This document shows, one piece after another, positions 43,839-53,189 of a stretch of DNA of 64,000 nt (its first letter is position 1; every line of letters starts with the position of its first letter). The notes beneath the pieces were generated by a model, which ran no database searches, had not been told where the DNA came from, and worked only from the letters and a program-made list of their open reading frames with translations. The translations under genes were made by a program, and so were the position numbers. Source of the DNA: Saprospiraceae bacterium (lineage in GTDB: Bacteria > Bacteroidota > Bacteroidia > Chitinophagales > Saprospiraceae); contig JANQWK010000065.1 of NCBI GenBank assembly GCA_030729925.1, positions 23,656 through 87,655 on the forward strand. The letters are read 5' to 3'.

Positions 43839-45224
43839 ATGTTTGAGACCGCTGTATATGTGAACCGCCGAAAAAAATTGTTGTCGAAAATAAACCGCGG
43901 AGTTGGTTTGTTTTTGGGCAATCCGGAAAGTCCGCGCAACTACCGCGACAATGTGTATCCTTTCCGCCAGGACAGCAATTTCCTGTACTTTTTTGGCCAT
44001 GCCATACCCGATATGGCTGCCCTGATTGATTTCGAGTCAGGAGAAACCATCCTGTTTGGAAAACCGGTTACCCTGACGGATATCATTTGGATGGGCAATT
44101 TGCCTTCACTCGAAGAACTAGCCGCTCAAATTGGCGCTACTACAGCACAACCGCTGTCTGCCCTGGAAGAACGGATCAGGGAAGCGCTGAAAAAAGGTAG
44201 GGGTATTCATTTTTTGCCGCCCTACCGCATGGAAAACACCCTGACACTGGCTCAAATGTTTGGCATCCCGGTAGCAAGCCTTGCCCAGCATGCCTCCTTG
44301 GAACTCACCCGCGCCGTCATTGGCATTATGGGCATCAAAGAATTGGCCGAAATAGATGAAATTACCAAAGCGATCAATATTTCGGGAGACATGCACGTAG
44401 CGGCCATGCGGCAAACCCGCGAAGGCATGAAAGAATCGGATATCGTGGCGCTGATTACCCAAATTGCCATTGCCAATGGCAACGGCCTGTCCTACAATCC
44501 TATCATAACGATCAACGGCCAAATCCTGCACAACCATGCCTACCACAACGAACTGAAAGGCGGTCAGCTGCTGTTGGGTGATTTTGGAGCGGAGGTGGCT
44601 TCCGGCTATGCAGGAGACATCACGCGGACGATTCCCGTGAGTAAGCAGTTTGAGACCCGGCAAAAAGACGTTTACCGCATCGTCCTGCAAGCTTTGGATC
44701 AAAGCATTGCCCAAGTTGCGGAAGGGGTGTTGTACAGAGATGTGCACCTGCATGCTGCCCGCATTATTGCTGCTGGTCTTGGCGAACTGGGTCTGATGAA
44801 AGGCGACCCCGATGCTGCCGTGGCGGCTGGCGCTCATGCCTTGTTTTTTCCCCATGGTTTGGGGCATTTGCTCGGACTCAATGTCCATGACATGGAAGAT
44901 CTGGGGGAAAACTTAGTAGGCTATGACGAAAAAGTGCAGCGCAGCAGCCAGTTTGGACTATCCTCCCTCCGCTACGGAAAAGCCTTGGAAGCTGGCATGG
45001 TCTTGACGGTAGAACCGGGAATTTACTTCATTCCGGAACTCATTCAGCTCTGGAAAAGTGAAAAACGCCACACGGAGTTCATCAACTACCCTGCCTTGGA
45101 TGCCTACCTGGACTTTGGCGGCATTCGTTTGGAAGACAATGTACTCGTACATCCGACCGGAAGTCAGGTTTTGGGCAACCCCATCCCCAAGGAAATAGAC
45201 ATCGTTGAAATGCTGCGCGAGTAA
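43839..45224 (+). CDS. Aminopeptidase P family metallopeptidase (M24)
   Basis: 461 residues from ATG 43839; the frame is open to 43623 inside the upstream gene, but the later ATG is family-like. Cleaves Xaa-Pro bonds. N-terminal aminopeptidase P domain (VGLFLGNPESPRNYRDNVYPFRQDSNFLYF), catalytic pita-bread domain with ligands Asp (LLLGDFGAEV), Asp (GYAGDITRT), His (FFPHGLGHLLGLNVHDME), Glu (LTVEPGIYF) and Glu (GIRLEDNVLV), binding two divalent metals. No signal peptide, so cytoplasmic. Confidence 0.94.
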   Translation: MFETAVYVNRRKKLLSKINRGVGLFLGNPESPRNYRDNVYPFRQDSNFLYFFGHAIPDMAALIDFESGETILFGKPVTLTDIIWMGNLPSLEELAAQIGATTAQPLSALEERIREALKKGRGIHFLPPYRMENTLTLAQMFGIPVASLAQHASLELTRAVIGIMGIKELAEIDEITKAINISGDMHVAAMRQTREGMKESDIVALITQIAIANGNGLSYNPIITINGQILHNHAYHNELKGGQLLLGDFGAEVASGYAGDITRTIPVSKQFETRQKDVYRIVLQALDQSIAQVAEGVLYRDVHLHAARIIAAGLGELGLMKGDPDAAVAAGAHALFFPHGLGHLLGLNVHDMEDLGENLVGYDEKVQRSSQFGLSSLRYGKALEAGMVLTVEPGIYFIPELIQLWKSEKRHTEFINYPALDAYLDFGGIRLEDNVLVHPTGSQVLGNPIPKEIDIVEMLRE

Positions 45225-46751
45225 TCAGGGCAGCAGAAAAACTGCTGCTGTCGGTATAAATGCATCCCGTTTTTGAAAGCTGAAGGCATCGTCTCCGGCC
45301 TTTCCGGGCTGTCGGCTGATCACATCGTAAAAACCGAACAAGCGTCCCTCCGTCTCCAGGTTGGCTTGGACGGTTTGTACCCAGTTTTGTCTAATTTCCG
45401 CAGCCAATTCCCCCATCCCGTAATGATTCAACCCCACCCAGGCGATCCAATGCAGCCCGGGGAGCCCATTGGGGCTATCATATACCTTTCCGGAATTCTG
45501 GGTAGTCGTGAGCAATCCGCCGGGGCGGAGCAACTGTGATCGCACGACTGCCTCCACGGGAAGTGCTCGCTGTGGGGTCGCCAGTTCTACAAACAAGGGG
45601 TATAATCCGGCTGCGGTAATGGCAGTGGACTGTTGCCGGGTGGCAAAATTATAATCGAAATAATACCCCTTCTCTTCATTCCAGCAATATTTGAACATCG
45701 CCTGTTTCCGTCGCTCCATGCGGGTTTCCATCTCGAAGGCTTTCGGTTCATTGCGCAACTGGGTATGCATGGCCTTCAGGGTAGCCTCGGTTTGGTAAAG
45801 AAGCGCATTTAGATCCACCGGAAAAATATCGGCGGTATTGATCTCGTAAGTGGGTTTGCCGACAGGTATCCATCGGGAAGAAAGATCCCAGGCAGACTCA
45901 CTGGCTGCACGAATATTTCGGTACACCAGGGAATTGATCCGATTGCCCTCCTTGGCGGTGCGGATATCAGCTGCATAAGCCTCAGACCGGGGCATATCTG
46001 AGTCGTCCCAGTACCGATTCAAAGCCATATCATCCTCCGGAAGGTACACCACCCTTTCCACGGGTTCTTTTTTATTGTAAGCCTGCATCTCCCCCCTCAT
46101 CCAAAAGTCGTATTCCTTTTCCAAGGCTTTGAAATACCTGCGGTAAGTGGCTTGGCCGTCGTGCTTGGCCAGCAGTTCGATCATCAGCGCAAACACGGGG
46201 GGATTGGATCGGGACGACTCAAACCCTCGTGCCCCCTGGGGAATGTGCCCAATGGTGTTTATCCAAGCTGCACACTGGTCCAGCAGGGTACGCATTTCCT
46301 CCACCCTACCCAATTTGTCCAGCCCCAACATCAACCAATAGCTCTCCTCATACGAGAATGTCCATTGGCGCAAAGCCTCCTCGAAAAAAATAGCAGGATT
46401 GGAAAAATCGGGTTGAGGCATCGGAGCCGGATTGATCTCAAAATGGGTATTTAAAAACCCCTTCAAATCAAAGTCTGGCTCATTTTTCTCCAAAGCATAA
46501 GCTTTCGTAATCCCTGATGCATCGGAAAGGGGTCGCGCTGTCGCAAAAACGCCATCATGATCAAACATTCCACTCAGTTGCACATCGCTGAACAACACCC
46601 CGTACAACCTTGCCGGATCTTGGGCAGGAGTAACTTCGACGGGTGGGGGAACCACACTCGTGGAGGCGGGTGGGGTATCGGACTCACAAGACTGCAACAG
46701 CAGCAAACCGGCCATCAGGTGCAGGGCAGAAGGGAAAATTCTCATCATCAA
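45225..46751 (-). CDS. Trehalase-like (GH37) lipoprotein with altered active site
   Basis: 508 residues. Signal MMMRIFPSALHLMAGLLLLQSC with lipobox LQSC. The body follows GH37 trehalase: RYWDDSDMPRSEAYAAD, ESAWDLSSRWIPVG (retaining the Asp that is the general acid in trehalases), ADIFPVDLNALLYQTE, and DSPNGLPGLHWIAWVG (cf. PPNGWAPLQW). But the first signature YYWDSY reads FSYEESYW, and the C-terminal GGGEYPLQ containing the general base reads GDDAFSFQ, so the base Glu is probably missing. Hence a glucoside-related lipoprotein of altered or lost activity. It abuts the convergent aminopeptidase P gene. Confidence 0.8.
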   Translation of the reverse strand: MMMRIFPSALHLMAGLLLLQSCESDTPPASTSVVPPPVEVTPAQDPARLYGVLFSDVQLSGMFDHDGVFATARPLSDASGITKAYALEKNEPDFDLKGFLNTHFEINPAPMPQPDFSNPAIFFEEALRQWTFSYEESYWLMLGLDKLGRVEEMRTLLDQCAAWINTIGHIPQGARGFESSRSNPPVFALMIELLAKHDGQATYRRYFKALEKEYDFWMRGEMQAYNKKEPVERVVYLPEDDMALNRYWDDSDMPRSEAYAADIRTAKEGNRINSLVYRNIRAASESAWDLSSRWIPVGKPTYEINTADIFPVDLNALLYQTEATLKAMHTQLRNEPKAFEMETRMERRKQAMFKYCWNEEKGYYFDYNFATRQQSTAITAAGLYPLFVELATPQRALPVEAVVRSQLLRPGGLLTTTQNSGKVYDSPNGLPGLHWIAWVGLNHYGMGELAAEIRQNWVQTVQANLETEGRLFGFYDVISRQPGKAGDDAFSFQKRDAFIPTAAVFLLP

Positions 46752-46773
46752 ATAAAAAATTAAAAGTATCCGA

Positions 46774-47634
46774 TCAATACGTATTGGTCATATTGCTGTC
46801 CACGCAGATAATAAAATCCGCTCTGCCTTTATTTTCGGGCAGGAGGCGACTCACATCGTCTTGGCTGACCGTAGAAATCGTCAGGTATTTCAAATTGGGC
46901 GACTGTCTTTTGAGGTACCAGAGAATGCCCTCGTAATTATCGGAATGATAAGCGCCATTGTAGTGGATAAAGCGCTGACCTTCGGCAAAATGACTCAGGA
47001 TAAAATGAGCCATGGTAGCATCCTTGATCGCCTGAGCTTTGGGAAGATTATCTCCCCCGTGGCCGCCTCCCATTTCCAGCATAGCCTGATAACCAGGCAG
47101 GGAAGCATCGTAGGCAATGGGTAGCGGAGCTATCCAGGATTTTTCCATTGCACTAAGGGTATCCAGACTTTCCAGGCCAGCGCGGAATACCTGGCTGGCG
47201 TATTTGCGGGGTACATTAGTTGCCACAAAAGGACGTTTGAACGTTTTGGCCAGATCGGCCAGCGGTTTGTAGTCCGTATTAAAATTATTCCAGAGCCGCG
47301 CCTGTTCGGCAAAAGTCTTCGCATCTATTTCGCCTGTAATGTAGGCGTTCAGGGCCGACTGGTTGTCTGCTTCAAACATTTCGGCGCCCAGTACCAGGGG
47401 CTTGTCCGACTGGATCAGCAAGGAAGTGAGTTCATATTGCAGCCAGTGGGCAATTGCATTGTTATGGTATTCGCCAAACAGCACAATATCGGCCTCCTCG
47501 GCTGCCTTTGCAAGCTTTTTAAATGCCACAGGTTTGCCACTGGCGGTGAAAATCTGATAAGGGATTACTTCCTGGGCAGAAAGTCGGGAAAAGGAACACA
47601 ATAGCACAAAGACAACAAATAAGTAACCTTTCAT
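46774..47634 (-). CDS. ChaN-like haem/iron-related exported protein
   Basis: 286 residues from ATG 47634 (MKGYLFVVFVLLCSFSRLSAQ, signal peptide); the frame runs back to 47703 over the divergent start. Family hallmarks of ChaN/DUF399: IVLFGEYHNNAIAHWLQYEL, LGAEMFEADNQ, and a C-terminal conserved FIHYNGAYHSDNYEGILWYL. ChaN homologues bind haem as dimers and sit near iron-uptake genes; the TonB receptor 2 kb away fits this weakly. Divergent from the SRPBCC gene. Confidence 0.85.
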   Translation of the reverse strand: MKGYLFVVFVLLCSFSRLSAQEVIPYQIFTASGKPVAFKKLAKAAEEADIVLFGEYHNNAIAHWLQYELTSLLIQSDKPLVLGAEMFEADNQSALNAYITGEIDAKTFAEQARLWNNFNTDYKPLADLAKTFKRPFVATNVPRKYASQVFRAGLESLDTLSAMEKSWIAPLPIAYDASLPGYQAMLEMGGGHGGDNLPKAQAIKDATMAHFILSHFAEGQRFIHYNGAYHSDNYEGILWYLKRQSPNLKYLTISTVSQDDVSRLLPENKGRADFIICVDSNMTNTY

Positions 47635-47693
47635 GTGGGGCAAATTGGTTAAATTAGCCTGCAAATTATTCAAAATAACCCAAAAAAAGCAGC

Positions 47694-48617
47694 ATGGCTT
47701 CATTTGTCGTCCAAAAAACCATCACCATAGGGGCTTCGGCTCAAGAAGTGTTTGATAAAATTAGCAACTTTAACCACTGGATCATGTGGTCTCCCTGGCA
47801 TATTTTGGAGCCCGATAGCAGTTGGCAAATTTCGCCTGATGGGCAAAAATATGCCTGGGAAGGAAAAAGGATGGGCTCTGGCAATATGCGCATCACTGAA
47901 TCCAGACCAAACACCTACCTGGGATATACCCTGCAGTTCTTAAAGCCTTGGAAGTCCCAATCCCATGATTACTTTGAACTGAAAGAAGTTGAGGGAGGCA
48001 CACAGCTGACCTGGAACATGAAAAGTAAGGTGCCCTTCTTTTTGTTTTTTTTCAAAAAATTTATGGTAGCCGCCATCGGGATGGACTTTGTAAGAGGTTT
48101 ACATTTGTTGAAAGACTATATTGAGCAAGGAAAAGTACCTTCGCAACTCGAATTTAACGGAATAACCACTGTGCCGGGGTTCGCCTACATTGGCAAAAAA
48201 AGCACTTGTACCTTACCTCAAATCAGTTCCATCATGGAGAGGAACTATCAGGAACTTGGAGCCTACCTGGCTGCCCATGAGGGGTTGATGGCAGGTTCGC
48301 CGATCACTTTCTACCCTAAAATGGAGATCGTCAGCCAAAAAGTCACCTTTATTGCTGCTTTCCCCGTTACCGACATCCCCGTGGAGCTACCTGAAGGCTT
48401 TATAGGCGGAAGGATTCCTACCCTACAAACCTGGGTCGTAACCCATCGGGGAGCCTACCGACATGTAAGCAACGGCTGGGCTGCATTGAGTGCTCTCCAG
48501 CGAAGCCGGGTTGCGAAGTTCTCAAAAAAATCCTGGCCATTTGAGCGTTACCTCAACAACCCTGGCGATACCCCTGAACACGAGCTCATCACGGAGGTGC
48601 ACTTTCCTTTGCAGTAA
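47694..48617 (+). CDS. SRPBCC polyketide-cyclase-like domain fused to GyrI-like effector domain
   Basis: 307 residues, no signal peptide. Residues 1-150: START/SRPBCC lipid-binding fold (VVQKTITIGASAQEVFDKISNFNHWIMWSPW, then GTQLTWNMKSKVPFFLFFF). Residues about 155-307: GyrI/BmrR small-molecule-binding fold (ITTVPGFAYIGKKSTCTLPQI, IPTLQTWVVTHRGAYRHVSNGWAAL, HELITEVHFPLQ). No DNA-binding domain, so it is not a complete regulator. Such pairs occur in Bacteroidota. Divergent from the ChaN-like gene. Confidence 0.85.
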   Translation: MASFVVQKTITIGASAQEVFDKISNFNHWIMWSPWHILEPDSSWQISPDGQKYAWEGKRMGSGNMRITESRPNTYLGYTLQFLKPWKSQSHDYFELKEVEGGTQLTWNMKSKVPFFLFFFKKFMVAAIGMDFVRGLHLLKDYIEQGKVPSQLEFNGITTVPGFAYIGKKSTCTLPQISSIMERNYQELGAYLAAHEGLMAGSPITFYPKMEIVSQKVTFIAAFPVTDIPVELPEGFIGGRIPTLQTWVVTHRGAYRHVSNGWAALSALQRSRVAKFSKKSWPFERYLNNPGDTPEHELITEVHFPLQ

Positions 48618-48627
48618 CCGCTAAGGG

Positions 48628-49245
48628 TTATAGCGGCCGGATCCCCTGAACTCGGTTGATTGTGCGCACATCATACCAAGCCTCAACGATCTGGCCCTCC
48701 AGGTCTTTCATCTCTTGGGTCACAAAAAATTCGAACTCGGCAACAGCCTCATGGGGATCGCTAACGCTGATCTTCCCTGGCAGATCCCCGCCCTCGTAGG
48801 TATGAGTGCCGCTAAGGATGCCCGTCAGTCGTTGTAGTCCTTCGGGCAGATCGCCATCCACTACCCCCAGCACTGAGTTGCCTTCATAGCGCAGATCCAA
48901 AAGTGCATTTTCGGTAGAACTGCTATAGGACAGCAGCACCATTTTGCCCTCCAGGGCTACCAGGGCAGCTGCGTCCATATCGGGCATTGCCTCCACATTG
49001 CACCAATACCATTCTTCGACACCTGTGTCATCTGCAAATAGCAACAAAGAAAAAAACGGATACCCTGCATCCTCGACCTGTTGCACCAGACCTGTTTTTT
49101 CGGCGGAAGCCGACTCCCCATCTGTGCCGTCAACTACAGGTATCTCCGTTTCAGCCTCATCGGTGGACTTTGATGCCGGTGCAGCATCGCAAGCTGCAAA
49201 AAACAGCAGGAAAGAAAAACTCACAAAAGAAAGTATCATTTTCAT
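48628..49245 (-). CDS. Lipoprotein of unknown function
   Basis: 205 residues. Signal MKMILSFVSFSFLLFFAAC with clean lipobox FAAC. A low-complexity acidic linker (DEAETEIPVVDGTDGES) leads to a beta-rich domain (LFADDTGVEEWYWCNVEA, KMVLLSYSSST, LQRLTGILSGTHTYEGGDLPG). No family recognised. Convergent with the SRPBCC gene, ten bases apart. Minus-strand TAATTTTG at 49272-49265 could be its -7 box. Confidence 0.7.
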   Translation of the reverse strand: MKMILSFVSFSFLLFFAACDAAPASKSTDEAETEIPVVDGTDGESASAEKTGLVQQVEDAGYPFFSLLLFADDTGVEEWYWCNVEAMPDMDAAALVALEGKMVLLSYSSSTENALLDLRYEGNSVLGVVDGDLPEGLQRLTGILSGTHTYEGGDLPGKISVSDPHEAVAEFEFFVTQEMKDLEGQIVEAWYDVRTINRVQGIRPL

Positions 49246-49476
49246 AATCAGAAATTTAATAGGTCAAAATTAAGCGAAAACCGCCAAAGCGGGAAGCCCT
49301 TTTTATCTTACTTTTTTTAAAAAATTGTTGGGCTCGAATTGAAAAACAAAGCTGTCTTCCTTGATTTTGTAAGGCAGAAAAAAATAAAAGAAATCACAGA
49401 ACAAAAACGCCCCTAACTTTCTCGTTTTCAGTTAAAAAGATAACAATCGGTTAACAAAAAAACGGGCTTTACGACT

Positions 49477-49484
49477 TACCTTTG
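49477..49484 (+). promoter_or_regulatory. -7 box of the TonB-dependent receptor gene
   Basis: TACCTTTG, exact consensus, 48 bases before ATG 49533. The rest of 49246-49476 is AT-rich intergenic DNA; nothing else convincing was seen. Confidence 0.5.
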
Positions 49485-49532
49485 CGCGCAGAAAAAACAT
49501 ACTTTTTTCTCATCCTAAACACACTAAACTTT

Positions 49533-52500
49533 ATGAACAGGCCTACACACTTCAGCGCACTGATTGGCTTACTATTGATGCTGGTTCCGGCATTTGTTTT
49601 TGCCCAGGGCGTAACCACATCCTCCATTGTTGGGCGCATCACCGACGCCAATGGGGAAGCCCTAATCGGGGCCAATATTTTGGTCACGCACCTGCCATCG
49701 GGAACAGTATATGGCAACGCAACGGATCTTGACGGTTACTACCGCATTCCGGGTATGCGGGTTGGCGGTCCTTACCAAGTGACCATTACCTACACAGGAT
49801 TTGAGGAGCAAACCCAAGACAACATTTTTTTAAGTTTGGGTACTGCTGCCACCCTCAATTTTAGTTTGGCCGAGCAGGCCATTGACCTTGCGGGCGTGGT
49901 AGTTACTTCTGACCGCAATGATGTTTTCTCTGGCAACCGCACGGGTGCAGCATCTAACCTCAACTCGACGCAGTTGAATGCGCTCCCCACTTTTTCCAGA
50001 AACGTATTGGGATTTGCGCGTTTGGTGCCTCAGGCAAACGGTACTGGTTTTGGAACCTCTTTTGGAGGACAGGACAACCGTCTGAACAACATCACCATTG
50101 ACGGATCCCTGATGAACAACAGCTTTGGTCTGGCAGGTGAGCCGGGCGGCCGTACGGGAGTGTCTCCGATCTCTTTGGACGCAATTGAGGAACTACAAGT
50201 CAACTTAGCGCCTTACGACGTGCGCCAATCGGGTTTTGTAGGAGCCGGCATCAACGCGGTAACCCGTTCGGGAACCAACGAATTTAGTGGATCTGCTTTT
50301 TACTTTTTGAGAAACGAGGGATTGGTAGGAGACGAGGCGCGTGGTCGTTCAGTTACTACCAGCAATTTTGACTACTACAATACGGGGTTCCGTTTAGGTG
50401 GTCCCATCATCAAGAACAAGCTGTTCTTTTTTGCCTCCGGCGAAATCGAAAACCGCTCAGAGCCTTTCAACTTGAGGGCCAACCGCGGTGAGGCGGCAGG
50501 TGGAGACATTACTTCTGTTCGTGCAGAAGACTTGGATGCGGTATCCGAGTTCCTGAGAACGAACTACGGCTACGAGACAGGTCCTTATGAAGGTTATGAT
50601 TTGGCTACCAAGGCCAACAAATTTTTGTTGAAACTGGACTACAACCTCAACAAAAACAACAAGATCAGTTTGCGTTACTCCTATTTGGACTCTGACCAGG
50701 ACGTGTTGATCTCGACAAGTTCTTCTCTGGGTTTTGGAGCACGTCGAGGTCCAGCCTCTTTGAGTTACCAAAACTCCAACTACATCATCAACGACGACAT
50801 CCAGTCTATCGTGGGTGAATGGAACTCGATCATTAGCAACAAGATCTCCAACAACCTGATCATCAACTACACGACCAACAACGAAGACCGGGGTACTTAT
50901 GGATCTTTCTTCCCCTTGATCGAGATCCAGCAAAACGGACGAAACTATATCTCTACTGGTTTTGAGCCCTTCACGCCCAACAACCGTTTGTCTTACCAAA
51001 CTTTCCAGATTGCGGATAATCTTTCCATCTATCTGAAGAAACACACGGTGACTGCTGGTTTTAACTTCGAGCGCCTATCGTTTGAAAACGTATTTTTCCC
51101 TGGTTCTCAAGGGGTATTTGTATATAACAGTCTGGACGATTTCTATGCGGATTTGGCTGCTTCTAAGGACAGTCCGACGCGTACCACTTCGGACATCACC
51201 CTTCGCAGATTCCAGTACCGCTACTCTGCCCTGCCTGGCGGTGCAGAACCCGTTCAGCCTTCTGCGGTAACCTATCCGGGTATCTACATCCAGGATGAAT
51301 ATGCGGCCTCTGACCGTTTGAACCTTACTTTTGGCATTCGTGCGGACGTCCCATTTTTCGACAATACCGGATTTGAAAATGCCAGGGTTGCGACCGAAAC
51401 TTACAGTCTGCAAGGTGAGCCTATTAAGATCAGTACTTCTAAGTTGCCAGACCCAAAGGTATTGCTCGCCCCAAGATTTGGATTCAACTACGACATCAAA
51501 GGCGACAAGAGCCTACAGGTGCGCGGGGGTAGCGGTTTGTTTACCGGAAGACCCGTATTCGTTTGGATTTCCAACCAGATCGGTAACAATGGTGTATTGA
51601 CTGGTTTTGAGCAGATTGACAACACCAAAAACAGGCCCTTTACCACTGACCCGGGTCGTTTTATCGCCAATGCAGCCGCACCGGCTTCTTACGAATTGGC
51701 GGTTACAGATCCGGACTTCAAGTTTTTGCAAGTGTGGAGAACCAACCTTGCCTTGGATGCCAAATTGCCATTGGGCATCATTGCAACGCTTGAGTTTATT
51801 TACAACAAAAATGTTAACGGATACGTCTATTACAACGTCAATGAGCGCGACGCTTCGGCCACTTTCTCCGGTTCAGGAGACAACCGCAACAAATACCCGG
51901 GATCAGGTTTGTCGGGAAGCGCCTTGAACAACGCAATTCGCCTCAACCCTTCCACGGTAAACGCGATGTATTTGTCTAACACCAATGAAGGCGACTCTTA
52001 CACCGCTACTGTCCAGCTGAAGAAAACCTTCAACAGCGGGTTGTTTGTAAGCGGTGCTTATAACTACGGTCGCGCACGTGACCTGATGTCAGCCGGTTCG
52101 ATTGCAGCCGGTTCTTACAACGGAACCCCATCTGTAAACGGCAACAACTATCTTGAGCTGACTACCTCTGCCAACGAATTGCGCCACCGCATCCTGGGTA
52201 TCTTTGGATACCGCATTGAGTATGCCAACTTTGGTGCTACGCAGATTTCGTTCACTTTGGACAGCTACAGCGGTAGCAACTTCTCGTATGTCTATAACCA
52301 AGACATGAACGGTGACGGAGTAAACGGCAACGACCTGGTATATGTTCCCACCAACGGCAACCAGACGCGGTTTTTGTCTTCAACTGTGAGTGGTGTAACC
52401 TTCACACCCGAGCAGCAGCAAGCTGCATGGGAGGCATACATCAGCCAGGACGAATACCTCAGCAGCATCAGAGGCGGTTATGCCGAGCGCAACGGTGGTA

Positions 52501-52829
52501 CTACCCCATGGTTTACCGATGCGACCATGTCTATCGTTCAGGACTTCTTTGTCAACGTAGGCGGCAAGCGCAACACCTTGCAGCTACGTGCTGACTTCTC
52601 CAACTTCCTAAACATGTTGAACTCAGATTGGGGGGTAAGACAAGGTGTTATCCAGTCTCGCCCGATGTCGTTTGCAGGAGTAGCTGCCGACGGCACACCT
52701 CAGTTCCGCATGCAGACGGTAACCGGTGCAGACGGCAAGCCAAAATTGCTGGACAGCTCTTTCCAATACCTCGGTGGTTTGGGTCAGGTATGGCAAGCCC
52801 AGATTGGGGTGCGCTATATCTTTAACTAA
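49533..52829 (+). CDS. TonB-dependent outer-membrane receptor, Oar-like
   Basis: 1098 residues from ATG 49533 (MNRPTHFSALIGLLLMLVPAFVFAQ, signal peptide); the frame is open upstream to 49482, but the promoter box sits there. Carboxypeptidase-regulatory-like domain first (TTSSIVGRITDANGEALIGANILV), then plug (RLNNITIDGSLMNNSFGLAGEPGGRTGVSPISLDAIEELQV) and a large 22-strand-type barrel with Oar hallmarks (GAGINAVTRSGTNEFSGSAFYF) and a terminal aromatic strand (WQAQIGVRYIFN). Oar-type receptors import or display large substrates and often work with T9SS. No SusD partner is present, so it is not a standard PUL. Confidence 0.93.
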   Translation: MNRPTHFSALIGLLLMLVPAFVFAQGVTTSSIVGRITDANGEALIGANILVTHLPSGTVYGNATDLDGYYRIPGMRVGGPYQVTITYTGFEEQTQDNIFLSLGTAATLNFSLAEQAIDLAGVVVTSDRNDVFSGNRTGAASNLNSTQLNALPTFSRNVLGFARLVPQANGTGFGTSFGGQDNRLNNITIDGSLMNNSFGLAGEPGGRTGVSPISLDAIEELQVNLAPYDVRQSGFVGAGINAVTRSGTNEFSGSAFYFLRNEGLVGDEARGRSVTTSNFDYYNTGFRLGGPIIKNKLFFFASGEIENRSEPFNLRANRGEAAGGDITSVRAEDLDAVSEFLRTNYGYETGPYEGYDLATKANKFLLKLDYNLNKNNKISLRYSYLDSDQDVLISTSSSLGFGARRGPASLSYQNSNYIINDDIQSIVGEWNSIISNKISNNLIINYTTNNEDRGTYGSFFPLIEIQQNGRNYISTGFEPFTPNNRLSYQTFQIADNLSIYLKKHTVTAGFNFERLSFENVFFPGSQGVFVYNSLDDFYADLAASKDSPTRTTSDITLRRFQYRYSALPGGAEPVQPSAVTYPGIYIQDEYAASDRLNLTFGIRADVPFFDNTGFENARVATETYSLQGEPIKISTSKLPDPKVLLAPRFGFNYDIKGDKSLQVRGGSGLFTGRPVFVWISNQIGNNGVLTGFEQIDNTKNRPFTTDPGRFIANAAAPASYELAVTDPDFKFLQVWRTNLALDAKLPLGIIATLEFIYNKNVNGYVYYNVNERDASATFSGSGDNRNKYPGSGLSGSALNNAIRLNPSTVNAMYLSNTNEGDSYTATVQLKKTFNSGLFVSGAYNYGRARDLMSAGSIAAGSYNGTPSVNGNNYLELTTSANELRHRILGIFGYRIEYANFGATQISFTLDSYSGSNFSYVYNQDMNGDGVNGNDLVYVPTNGNQTRFLSSTVSGVTFTPEQQQAAWEAYISQDEYLSSIRGGYAERNGGTTPWFTDATMSIVQDFFVNVGGKRNTLQLRADFSNFLNMLNSDWGVRQGVIQSRPMSFAGVAADGTPQFRMQTVTGADGKPKLLDSSFQYLGGLGQVWQAQIGVRYIFN

Positions 52830-52847
52830 TCGCCAAGCTTTTTTGGC

Positions 52848-52882
52848 AAAAGCCCTTTTCCCGGCCGGGGAAAAGGGCTTTT
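52848..52882 (+). terminator. Intrinsic terminator of the TonB receptor gene
   Basis: AAAAGCCCTTTTCCC (52848-52862) pairs with GGGAAAAGGGCTTTT (52868-52882) around loop GGCCG, followed by more T. Located 19 bases after the stop. Confidence 0.93.
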
Positions 52883-52927
52883 TTTTTGTGCCTGGTTTTG
52901 GGGAGGTTTCACATCCCTCCACCCATT

Positions 52928-53081
52928 GTCTGAACACGATTATTTGATTGTAGGATTGACAAGATTTTTATTGTAAAGAGGGACTTCACCGCCTCGCTGA
53001 CAGATTGCGCCCTTTCAGGGCTTATGATCGTTCTCCTTCTTAATCTTGTCCATCTGGTAATCCTATTAATCGTGTTCAGAC
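52928..53081. repeat. MITE/REP-like inverted-repeat element, 154 bp
   Basis: GTCTGAACACGATTA (52928-52942) is exactly complementary to TAATCGTGTTCAGAC (53067-53081). Further blocks pair in the same nested way: TAGGATT (52951-52957) with AATCCTA (53059-53065), and GACAAGATT (52958-52966) with AATCTTGTC (53042-53050). The centre has a small stem GCCCT-TTC-AGGGC (53009-53021). No coding frame. The layout looks like a folded palindromic mobile repeat of the REPIN/MITE kind; the number of copies cannot be told from one window. Confidence 0.65.
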
Positions 53082-53189
53082 CTTTTGGCTCCACAAAACC
53101 CCTGCCGAAAAAATGTCTCTGCTGCTTGCTCTGAGGTTGGATTATTGCTGAATAGTTACAAAAAATGTATTTTAGGGAAAAAAGCGGTG

